A stretch of 11,212 bases of DNA from Maritimibacter sp. GTDB taxonomy: Bacteria; Pseudomonadota; Alphaproteobacteria; Rhodobacterales; Rhodobacteraceae. Each line of letters begins with the position of its first letter. Position 1 is the first letter of the stretch. A program made the translations under genes and the position numbers. The stretch spans positions 1 through 11,212 of the forward strand of contig JAGRMP010000028.1 of assembly GCA_020441225.1 (NCBI GenBank), in the 5' to 3' direction. This document shows positions 5,358 to 11,212 of the stretch, piece by piece. The notes under the pieces are model-generated. The model saw only the letters and a list, made by a program, of their open reading frames with translations, made no database searches and had not been told where the DNA came from.

Positions 5358-6887
5358 ATGACAGTCTGCGACACTGATACCCGGACACAGGGCGCGCCGC
5401 GGGATTTCCTTTTGCCCGGGCACAACTGCTGGCGGATTTGCCAGACACGCGAGCTTGCGGTGGTGATCGACGGCGCGGCCTATTTCCGGGCCCTGCGTGA
5501 AGCGATGATCGCCGCGCGCGAGCAGGTGCTGCTGATCGGCTGGGACTTTGACCTGGAGATCGAGCTGCTGCCCGGCGAAAGCGACGAGAACGGAATTGCG
5601 CCGGATGGCTACCCCAACGAGCTCCAGGCGTTTTTCGAGGCCATCGCTGCAGAAAGGCCGGAGCTGCGCATCTACCTTCTGCGTTGGACCGGATCACTGG
5701 TACTGGCGCCAGGTCGGCTCGTGCCGATGGCAAAGCTGTCGGTTCTGGGATCGGACCGGATCCAGGCGGCCCTGGACGGTCGGCATCCGGTGGGCGCCTG
5801 TCACCACCAGAAGATCGTCGTGGTCGACGACCAGCTCGCCTTTTGCGGCGGGATCGACTCAACGGCCGGGCGCTGGGACACGCCGGACCACCGGTCCGGC
5901 GACCCGCGCAGACGGCTGAGGAACGGCGCGGAGGCAATCCCCTGGCACGACGTCACCACCGCGCTGACCGGCGAAACCGCGCGGGCGCTCGGCGCGCTCG
6001 CCCGCACCCGATGGGAGCGGGCGACGGGGCAGGCTCTGGCGGTCCCCGAGGTGCGCGACACGGCGCTCTGGCCCGCCGCGCTGGAGGTGACCGCACAGAA
6101 TGTGACCACCGCGATCGCGCGCACCGAGCCGCCCGAACAAGATCGGCCGGTGGTGAACGAGATCGAGGCGATGCTGGCGCGCTCGATCGAGGCGGCTCAG
6201 TCTCTAATCTACCTGGAATCGCAGTACTTCGCCTCCGAGGCCGTGGCCGAGGCGCTTGGGAAACGTCTCGAGGAACCGGATGGGCCCGACGTGGTGGTCA
6301 TCAATCCCCAGCGCGCGCAGGGGGTGGTCGAGGATGCGGCGATGCATCGTGAACGCGAGGGGCTGGTGGCCGATCTGAGCGCGCGGGACCGGTACGACCG
6401 GTTTCGGATCTGGACCCCGGTCAATGCCACCGGCGACGAGATCTATGTCCACGCCAAGGTCTGCGTGATCGACGACTGGTTGCTCCGGGTCGGAAGCAGC
6501 AATATCAACAGCCGTTCCATGGCGTTCGACACGGAATGTGACGTGGCCATGATCGGTGAAAATGCCGCGACCCGCCGGATCATAGCCGGGGTCCGCAACC
6601 GGCTTGCCGCAGAACACCTGGGTGTATCGCCCGAGCTTCTGGCACAGGAATGCGCGCGTCTGGGCAGCCTGGTGCCGGCGATGGACGCGCTCAACCGGCA
6701 GCGGGGCCGCGGGCTCAGGCGGCTTGAGCCCAAGGAGGAAAACCTGCTCGCCGACATTGTGGCGCAGTCCAGGGTGTTTGACCCGCGCTACGACGAAGAC
6801 GCTGTCGCGCGCCGGGGCGTGACCAGCCGGCACATTGCCATCGGTGTCGGCCTGGCGGTTGCGGCCTACCTGCTGTGGCGGCTGTAG
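5358..6887 (+). CDS. Phospholipase D superfamily protein, cardiolipin synthase-like, two HKD motifs
   Basis: Likely a phosphatidyl-transferring or phospholipid-hydrolysing enzyme acting at the inner membrane. The 509-residue product has two complete HKD motifs: H150-x-K152-x4-D157 (HQKIVVVD) and H365-x-K367-x4-D372 (HAKVCVID). The second is followed by GSSNINSRS, typical of the family. N-terminal residues 35-120 resemble the first PLD half (VLLIGWDFDLEIELLPG). The C-terminus has a hydrophobic helix, IAIGVGLAVAAYLLWRL, likely a membrane anchor. The ATG at 5358 has AGGGAG 5 nt upstream; an in-frame ATG at 5328 (GGGA upstream) would add ten residues and cannot be excluded. It follows the PLDc_N gene by 86 bp and probably shares its EcfG promoter. 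Cardiolipin synthase, phospholipase D or transphosphatidylase activity cannot be told apart from sequence. Confidence 0.88.
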   Translation: MTVCDTDTRTQGAPRDFLLPGHNCWRICQTRELAVVIDGAAYFRALREAMIAAREQVLLIGWDFDLEIELLPGESDENGIAPDGYPNELQAFFEAIAAERPELRIYLLRWTGSLVLAPGRLVPMAKLSVLGSDRIQAALDGRHPVGACHHQKIVVVDDQLAFCGGIDSTAGRWDTPDHRSGDPRRRLRNGAEAIPWHDVTTALTGETARALGALARTRWERATGQALAVPEVRDTALWPAALEVTAQNVTTAIARTEPPEQDRPVVNEIEAMLARSIEAAQSLIYLESQYFASEAVAEALGKRLEEPDGPDVVVINPQRAQGVVEDAAMHREREGLVADLSARDRYDRFRIWTPVNATGDEIYVHAKVCVIDDWLLRVGSSNINSRSMAFDTECDVAMIGENAATRRIIAGVRNRLAAEHLGVSPELLAQECARLGSLVPAMDALNRQRGRGLRRLEPKEENLLADIVAQSRVFDPRYDEDAVARRGVTSRHIAIGVGLAVAAYLLWRL

Positions 6888-6998
6888 AGCCTCGTTGCCG
6901 TTGGTTAGCGAAAGGTTAACCCGCGGCGCGGCGCATACCGACCGCTTTAAGGCCCGGGCGTGTAAACCGGGGCCAATTCCCATGCATCAGGAGGTCCC

Positions 6999-7967
6999 AT
7001 GTCGGACATTTCGCCCCGGCTTGCACTGCCGCTCTTGCAGCCCGCGCAGGCGCAGAAACATGTGACTCACAACGAAGCGTTGAGGATCCTCGACATCTTC
7101 GTGCAACTCACCATCGAGGAATTCGACGCCTCCGATCCGCCGGTCTCGCCGGTCGAAGGACCGATCTACGCCGTCGGCGCGGGCGGTACCGGCGACTGGT
7201 TCGGGGCGACCGGGAAGCTTGCGACCTGGGTCGACGGCGCCTGGCAGTTTCACACCCCGACCGCGGGCTGGATCGGGGCCCATGCCGCCACCTCCGAAGT
7301 GCGGGTGTTCACCGGATCGGTCTGGTCGGCGGTCACAGGCGGCGGCGCAGCGAGCACGCAGAACCTGGCGGGCGTGGGCGTCAACACGACGTCGGACCTC
7401 ACCAACCGGCTCTCCGTCGTGGCGCCCGCGACGCTTCTGAACCACGAAGGCGCCGGGCACCAGCTCAAGATCAACAAGGCTGCGGTAGCCGATACCGCCT
7501 CGCTCCTGTTCCAGAACGGTTTTTCGGGGCGTGCCGAGTTCGGCCTGACCGGCGACGACGATTTCTCGGTCAAGCTGAGCGCCGACGGCAGCACCTGGGT
7601 CGAGGCGCTGCGGCTGGCGCCGGGCGACGAGGTCTATACCACGAGTAACCCGCCCCCGGACGGCGGTGCGGGCGTGGTCGAGACCGGCAGCAATGCCAAC
7701 GGCAGCTACACCCGCTTCGGCGACGGGACCCAGATGTGCTGGAAAAACGACTTTGTCGCCGCCGGCAGCAGCGCCGGGGTCTGGACCTTTCCCGCGGCTT
7801 TCGTCGATACCACTGCCGCCGTCACGGCCACCGCGCGCGGCAATTTTGCCCGGTTCATCACCGTCACCGGAGTGACGGCGACGACGGCCACGCTGAACAC
7901 CTACACCCAGGATGGCGGCACCGAGCTTCCCGATACCTCGATCATGGCCATCGGACGCTGGTCCTGA
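6999..7967 (+). CDS. DUF2793 protein with phage tail-fibre-like C-terminus
   Basis: The 322-residue product has two recognisable parts. Residues about 5-100 match DUF2793: [21 protein letters not shown], then Gly/Trp-rich [20 protein letters not shown] and GWIGAHA. Residues about 225-322 ([22 protein letters not shown], then an alternating Thr/Ala/Val beta-strand pattern ending SIMAIGRWS) resemble the receptor-binding tips of phage tail-fibre proteins. The middle is Ala/Thr/Gly rich, as in beta-rich structural proteins. DUF2793 occurs in phage and gene-transfer-agent surface proteins of Rhodobacterales, so a head-spike or fibre role is plausible but inferred. The ATG at 6999 has a strong AGGAGG at 6989-6994. 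No other phage gene is nearby and there is no signal peptide. Confidence 0.8.
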   Translation: MSDISPRLALPLLQPAQAQKHVTHNEALRILDIFVQLTIEEFDASDPPVSPVEGPIYAVGAGGTGDWFGATGKLATWVDGAWQFHTPTAGWIGAHAATSEVRVFTGSVWSAVTGGGAASTQNLAGVGVNTTSDLTNRLSVVAPATLLNHEGAGHQLKINKAAVADTASLLFQNGFSGRAEFGLTGDDDFSVKLSADGSTWVEALRLAPGDEVYTTSNPPPDGGAGVVETGSNANGSYTRFGDGTQMCWKNDFVAAGSSAGVWTFPAAFVDTTAAVTATARGNFARFITVTGVTATTATLNTYTQDGGTELPDTSIMAIGRWS

Positions 7968-8008
7968 GCCTTCTGGCGCGGGCAAAATTCCGGGCCATTC
8001 TTGTCGAA

Positions 8009-8046
8009 CCCCGCTTTTGGTGCCAAACAGCTTGCACCAAACGGGG
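8009..8046 (+). promoter_or_regulatory. Leader hairpin overlapping the aroQ ribosome binding site
   Basis: TTTGGTGC (8016-8023) pairs perfectly with GCACCAAA (8034-8041) around a 10-nt loop. The stem extends through CCCCG (8009-8013) and CGGGG (8042-8046) with a 2-nt bulge on the left. The right arm takes up the first part of the GGGGGAG (8043-8049) that precedes the aroQ GTG, so it could limit translation. There is no T-run, so it is unlikely to be a simple terminator for the upstream gene. Confidence 0.5.
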
Positions 8047-8055
8047 GAGACAGAC

Positions 8056-8505
8056 GTGAGCCACACCGGCGCCAAGCTCATCACCATCCTGAACGGGCCG
8101 AACCTCAACCTGCTCGGCCTGCGCGAGCCCGAGATCTACGGGTCGGACACGCTCGACGATGTCGCAGCAATGTGTGCAGACGTGGGCAAGGCACTCGGGC
8201 TCGACACCGAGCTCAAGCAGTCGAACCACGAAGGTGAACTCGTGGACTGGATTCAGGCCGCGCGCGAGACCAGCGCGGGGATCATCCTCAATGCGGGCGC
8301 GCTGACGCATACCTCGGTCGCGCTCTACGATGCGCTCAACACGTTCGACGGGCCGGTGATCGAGGTGCATATCTCCAACGTCTACAAACGCGAGGGGTTT
8401 CGGCATCACTCCTACATCTCGGCCCGCGCCGACGGGGTGATCGTCGGCTGCGGCGTCGAGGGCTATGCGCTGGCGATGCGCCGGCTGGGGACGCTGCTGG
8501 CATGA
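8056..8505 (+). CDS. aroQ: 3-dehydroquinate dehydratase, type II
   Basis: Catalyses dehydration of 3-dehydroquinate to 3-dehydroshikimate, the third step of the shikimate pathway (or the first of quinate breakdown), as a cytoplasmic dodecamer. The 149-residue product is of normal family length and has all signature blocks: [17 protein letters not shown] with R23 and catalytic Y28, the [12 protein letters not shown] block (55-66), [16 protein letters not shown] (79-94), catalytic H105 in EVHISN, and REGFRHHSY (112-120). The GTG at 8056 is chosen because it puts the first motif at the usual distance from the N-terminus and has GGGGGAG (8043-8049) 6 nt upstream. The frame stays open upstream into the preceding gene. 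The stop overlaps the aroE start (ATGA), so the two are translationally coupled. Confidence 0.95.
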   Translation: MSHTGAKLITILNGPNLNLLGLREPEIYGSDTLDDVAAMCADVGKALGLDTELKQSNHEGELVDWIQAARETSAGIILNAGALTHTSVALYDALNTFDGPVIEVHISNVYKREGFRHHSYISARADGVIVGCGVEGYALAMRRLGTLLA

Positions 8506-9320
8506 CCGACCGCTACGCCGTTTTCGGCAACCCGATCGTCCAGACCAAGAGCCCCGAACTGCACCGGGCCTTTGCCGCCCAGTTCGGCGAGGACATGAGC
8601 TACGAGGCCTGGGAGGTGAAGGCCGACGGGTTCGAGGAGGCCGTGCGCGCCTTTATCGAACACGGCGGCAAGGGGATCAACGTGACCGTGCCGTTCAAGG
8701 TCGAGGCCGAGGCGCTGGCCGACGAATCGCGCGAAAGCGCGGCGATCTGCGGCGCGGCGAACTGCCTGAAATTCGAGGGCGGCCGGATCGTCGCCGAGAA
8801 TTTCGACGGGGTGGGGTTGGTGCGCGACATTCACCGCAACCTCGGCGTGGACCCGAAGGGAAAGCGGGTGCTGATCGCAGGCGCCGGCGGGGCCGCGCGG
8901 GGCGCGTTGGAGCCGCTGATCGAGGCCGGGGTGGCGGAGATCGTCATCGCCAACCGGAATGTCGCGCGGGCGAAAGAGGTCGCCGACCTCCTGGGGCCGC
9001 GCGGCTCGATCTCGGCCTGCGGTTACGACGCGCTGGAGCCCGGGTTCGACATCGTCATCAACGGCACCTCGGCAAGCCTTGCAGGCGCGGCACCGCCGAT
9101 CCCGGGGGCCACTTTCGTGGGTGCGGAGCTGGCCTATGACCTTGCTTACGGCAAGGGGCTGACCCCGTTTCTCGCTCAGGCGAAAGAGTACCGCGTGCGC
9201 CAGATCGCCGATGGGGTCGGGATGCTGGTCGAGCAGGCGGCGGAGGCGTTTCACTGGTGGCGCGGGATCTGGCCCGAGACTGCGCCGCTGATCGAGAACC
9301 TGACGGTTCCGCTGGAATAG
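8502..9320 (+). CDS. aroE: Shikimate dehydrogenase (NADP+)
   Basis: Reduces 3-dehydroshikimate to shikimate with NADPH, the step right after AroQ. The 272-residue product shows the substrate-domain motifs KSPELH (16-21) and NVTVPFK with catalytic K66, then N87 in GAANCL and catalytic D102 in NFDG. The NADP-binding glycine loop GAGGAARG is followed by IANRN, the adenine-ribose phosphate-binding segment. The C-terminal [12 protein letters not shown] and [14 protein letters not shown] blocks are also present. Phe replaces the common Thr before D102 (NFDG for NTDG), as in some betaproteobacterial sequences. The start overlaps the aroQ stop by 4 bases. All catalytic residues are intact, so it should be functional. 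The two-gene aroQ-aroE arrangement supports assignment as a true AroE rather than a YdiB-like or amino-shikimate paralogue. Confidence 0.93.
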   Translation: MTDRYAVFGNPIVQTKSPELHRAFAAQFGEDMSYEAWEVKADGFEEAVRAFIEHGGKGINVTVPFKVEAEALADESRESAAICGAANCLKFEGGRIVAENFDGVGLVRDIHRNLGVDPKGKRVLIAGAGGAARGALEPLIEAGVAEIVIANRNVARAKEVADLLGPRGSISACGYDALEPGFDIVINGTSASLAGAAPPIPGATFVGAELAYDLAYGKGLTPFLAQAKEYRVRQIADGVGMLVEQAAEAFHWWRGIWPETAPLIENLTVPLE

Positions 9321-9373
9321 GGTCTGTTTTCCGCCATCGACAGGGAAAAAGGGACCGAATGGCACTGTTGCAC

Positions 9374-9409
9374 AAAGCCCCGGCCGATCTGGCGATCTGC
9401 CGGGGCTTT
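9374..9409. terminator. Bidirectional intrinsic terminator between aroE and dnaJ
   Basis: AAAGCCCCGGC (9374-9384) and GCCGGGGCTTT (9399-9409) form a perfect 11-bp stem with a 14-nt loop. The AAA/TTT at the ends gives a short T-run on both strands. It sits between two convergent genes, 54 bp after the aroE stop and 32 bp after the dnaJ stop, and so can serve both. Confidence 0.8.
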
Positions 9410-9440
9410 CTGTTTGCGGTGGTTACCGGAAAAGGCTGTA

Positions 9441-10586
9441 TCAGCCTTTCATTCCGTCCCAGAAATGTTTCACCTTGGAGAAAAAGTTCGAGCTTTCCGG
9501 GTTGTTTTCGGCCGAGAGCTCTTCGAACTCGCGCAGCAGTTCCTTTTGCCGGCTGGTCAGGTTCACCGGGGTCTCGACCGCGAGCTCGATATACATGTCG
9601 CCCGAGCCGGTGCCGCGCAGCGCCGGCATGCCCTTGGAGCGCAGGCGCATCTGCCGGCCGGATTGCGAACCTGCCGGGATCTTGACCCGCGAACGGCCGC
9701 CGTCAATGGTCGGCACTTCGATGTCGCCCCCCATCGCGGCGGCGGTCATCGAGACGGGCACGCGGCAATGCAGGTTGACACCCTCGCGTTCGAAGATCGG
9801 GTGCGGGGCCACTTCGATGAAGATGTAGAGATCGCCCGACGGACCGCCGCGCATGCCCGCCTCGCCCTCGCCGGCGAGCCGGATACGGGTGCCGGTCTCG
9901 ACGCCCGCGGGGATGTTGACCGACAGCGCCCGGTCCTTTTCGATCCGGCCCTGGCCGTGGCAGGTCTTGCACGGGTTCTTGATCATCTGGCCGACGCCAT
10001 GACAGGTCGGGCAGGTCCGTTCCACGGTGAAGAAGCCCTGCTGCGCGCGCACCTTGCCGAGCCCGGAACAGGTCGGACAGGTGGTCGGCTCGGCCCCGCT
10101 TTCGGCGCCGGTACCGTTGCACGCGCCGCAGGCGACAGAGGTCGGCACGTTGATGGTTTTCTGGATACCGTTGTAGGCCTCTTCCAGTGTCACACGGAGG
10201 TTGTAGCGCAAATCCGAGCCGCGGGTCGCGCGCCGGCCGCCGCCGCGCTGCGCACCCATGAAATCGCCGAACAGATCGTCGAACACATCGGAAAACGCGG
10301 AAGCGAAATCGCCGCCCTGGCCCGGGTGACCGCCGGGACGCGGACCCCCGCCCATACCGCCTTCGAACGCGGCATGGCCGAAGCGGTCATAGGCCGCTTT
10401 CTTGTCGCCGTCCTTGAGGACGTCGTAGGCCTCGTTGACCTCCTTGAACTGCGATTCGGCATCCGGGTTGTCGGCGTTGCGGTCGGGGTGAAGCTCCTTG
10501 GCCTTCTTGCGATAGGCCTTTTTGATCTCTTCCGCCGACGCGCCTTTGGACGTGCCCAGAACCTCGTAATAGTCTCGCTTCGCCAT
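9441..10586 (-). CDS. dnaJ: Chaperone DnaJ (Hsp40), type I
   Basis: Co-chaperone that delivers unfolded proteins to DnaK and stimulates its ATPase; cytoplasmic. The 381-residue product is full length. The J domain is residues 1-70 with H33-P34-D35, and the Gly/Phe-rich linker is about 72-115. The zinc-binding domain has all four CxxCxGxG repeats ([32 protein letters not shown]). Two C-terminal beta domains follow, including [19 protein letters not shown] and [16 protein letters not shown], and the usual dimerisation tail ends in FWDGMKG. The ATG at 10586 has AAGAGG 7 nt upstream on the minus strand. It lies 66 bp downstream of dnaK, the usual chaperone operon, with a strong hairpin in the gap. 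No missing residue or frameshift is seen. Confidence 0.98.
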   Translation of the reverse strand: MAKRDYYEVLGTSKGASAEEIKKAYRKKAKELHPDRNADNPDAESQFKEVNEAYDVLKDGDKKAAYDRFGHAAFEGGMGGGPRPGGHPGQGGDFASAFSDVFDDLFGDFMGAQRGGGRRATRGSDLRYNLRVTLEEAYNGIQKTINVPTSVACGACNGTGAESGAEPTTCPTCSGLGKVRAQQGFFTVERTCPTCHGVGQMIKNPCKTCHGQGRIEKDRALSVNIPAGVETGTRIRLAGEGEAGMRGGPSGDLYIFIEVAPHPIFEREGVNLHCRVPVSMTAAAMGGDIEVPTIDGGRSRVKIPAGSQSGRQMRLRSKGMPALRGTGSGDMYIELAVETPVNLTSRQKELLREFEELSAENNPESSNFFSKVKHFWDGMKG

Positions 10587-10602
10587 GGGTTCGCCTCTTG
10601 AG

Positions 10603-10645
10603 AACGCAAGCGCCGGCCCGAAGAAAACGGGCCGGCGACAGCGTT
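10603..10645 (-). other. Strong GC hairpin in the dnaK-dnaJ gap
   Basis: CGCCGGCCCG (10611-10620) and CGGGCCGGCG (10628-10637) form a perfect 10-bp stem with a 7-nt loop. AACGC (10603-10607) and GCGTT (10641-10645) extend it beyond a 3x3 internal loop. The transcript shows no U-run after it, so it is either a partial terminator (attenuator) or an mRNA processing or stabilising element that would give more DnaK than DnaJ. Confidence 0.65.
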
Positions 10646-10652
10646 GCGGGTC

Positions 10653-11212
10653 TTACTTCCGCTTGTCGTCGTCGAGGTCCTCGAAGTCGGCGTCGACGAT
10701 GTCGTCGTCCACACCCGAGGGACCGTCGTCGGAATCGGACTCGCCCGTCTCGGCTTCCTGTTCGGCCTTGTAGATCGCCTCACCCAGTTTCATCGCCGCT
10801 TCGGTGACGTTCTGGATGCCGGACTTGATCTTGTCGGCGTCGTCCTTCTCGAGCACGTCCTTGAGCGCGGCAATCGCGAGCTCGATCGCCTCGATGGTGG
10901 TCGGATCGACCTTGGAGCCGTGCTCGTCCATCGCCTTTTCGGTAGAGTGGATGAGGCTTTCGGCCTGGTTCTTGGCTTCGACCAGGTCGCGCCGCTGCTT
11001 GTCGCTCTCGGCGTTCTCCTCGGCTTCCTTGACCATCTTCTCGATGTCCTCGTCGGACAGACCGCCCGAGGCCTGGATGGTGATCTTCTGCTCCTTGCCG
11101 GTGCCCTTGTCCTTGGCCTGGACGCTCACGATGCCGTTGGCGTCTATGTCGAAGGCGACCTCGATCTGCGGCATGCCGCGGGGCGCGGGCGGGATGTCTT
11201 CGAGGTTGAACT
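10653..11212 (-). CDS. dnaK: Chaperone DnaK (Hsp70), C-terminal part only
   Basis: The minus-strand frame is open to the window edge and gives the last 185 complete residues of DnaK; the ATPase domain and most of the substrate-binding beta-sandwich lie beyond 11212. Visible are the end of the beta-sandwich ([20 protein letters not shown], then [20 protein letters not shown]), the helical lid ([19 protein letters not shown] onwards), and the disordered acidic tail ([20 protein letters not shown], then EDLDDDKRK). That tail resembles alphaproteobacterial DnaK ends with the DADFEE-like motif. Stop TAA is at 10653-10655. It is followed by dnaJ in the same direction. Confidence 0.97.
   Translation of the reverse strand, partial: FNLEDIPPAPRGMPQIEVAFDIDANGIVSVQAKDKGTGKEQKITIQASGGLSDEDIEKMVKEAEENAESDKQRRDLVEAKNQAESLIHSTEKAMDEHGSKVDPTTIEAIELAIAALKDVLEKDDADKIKSGIQNVTEAAMKLGEAIYKAEQEAETGESDSDDGPSGVDDDIVDADFEDLDDDKRK

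Noticed and set aside
9321..9356. Imperfect inverted repeat just after the aroE stop (GGTC, TTTTCC / GGAAAA, GACC)
   Set aside because: Short AT stem with mismatches; the perfect GC hairpin at 9374-9409 explains termination better.
8463..9365. 300-codon minus-strand open frame opposite aroE
   Set aside because: Shadow of aroE, with no recognisable domain and no ribosome binding site seen.
9414..10601. 395-codon plus-strand open frame opposite dnaJ
   Set aside because: Exactly antisense to a canonical DnaJ with all motifs; its His/Ala/Gly-rich product shows no family feature.
1..11212. CRISPR arrays, tRNA or rRNA genes, complete insertion sequences
   Set aside because: No regularly spaced repeats, cloverleaf-like segments, rRNA core sequence or transposase reading frame was seen on either strand.

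Overview
The window looks like chromosomal DNA of a GC-rich alphaproteobacterium, most likely a member of the Rhodobacterales (Rhodobacter/Roseobacter group). This rests on a PhyR-NepR-EcfG general stress response (GSR) module, which is found only in Alphaproteobacteria, a DUF2793 protein of the kind common in Rhodobacterales, and a dnaK-dnaJ pair with alphaproteobacterial features. Family names come from reading the translations by eye; no search was run.

Bases 1-6887 form a compact GSR locus. phyR (anti-anti-sigma response regulator, minus strand, C-terminus cut off by the window edge) diverges from nepR (anti-sigma factor), ecfG (sigma factor) and a HisKA_2-type membrane sensor kinase; the last three are overlapped and translationally coupled. 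Facing the kinase is a minus-strand pair, an exported PRC-barrel protein followed by an AI-2E family membrane protein, whose last codons overlap the last codons of the kinase by 103 bp. Divergent from that pair are a 64-residue PLDc_N membrane protein and a two-HKD phospholipase D/cardiolipin synthase-like enzyme. Four exact matches to the EcfG promoter consensus (GGAAC, 16-17 nt, CGTT) lie in the two divergent intergenic regions, each correctly oriented and placed. Two of them are interleaved on opposite strands between phyR and nepR. The simplest reading is that kinase, PhyR, NepR and EcfG form an autoregulated stress switch, and that the PRC/AI-2E and PLDc_N/PLD transcription units are its envelope-directed outputs.

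Bases 6888-7967 carry a solitary DUF2793 / phage tail-fibre-like protein with no other phage genes around it. Bases 8056-9320 carry aroQ (type II 3-dehydroquinate dehydratase, GTG start, with a hairpin that reaches into its ribosome binding site) and aroE (shikimate dehydrogenase), coupled by an ATGA overlap; together they catalyse two consecutive shikimate pathway steps. A bidirectional terminator at 9374-9409 separates aroE from the convergent dnaJ.

Bases 9441-11212 carry the chaperone genes dnaJ and dnaK (C-terminal part only) on the minus strand, in the order dnaK-dnaJ, with a strong GC hairpin in the 66-bp gap between them. No rRNA, tRNA, CRISPR array or complete mobile element was seen, and no stretch above 300 bases lacks a gene.
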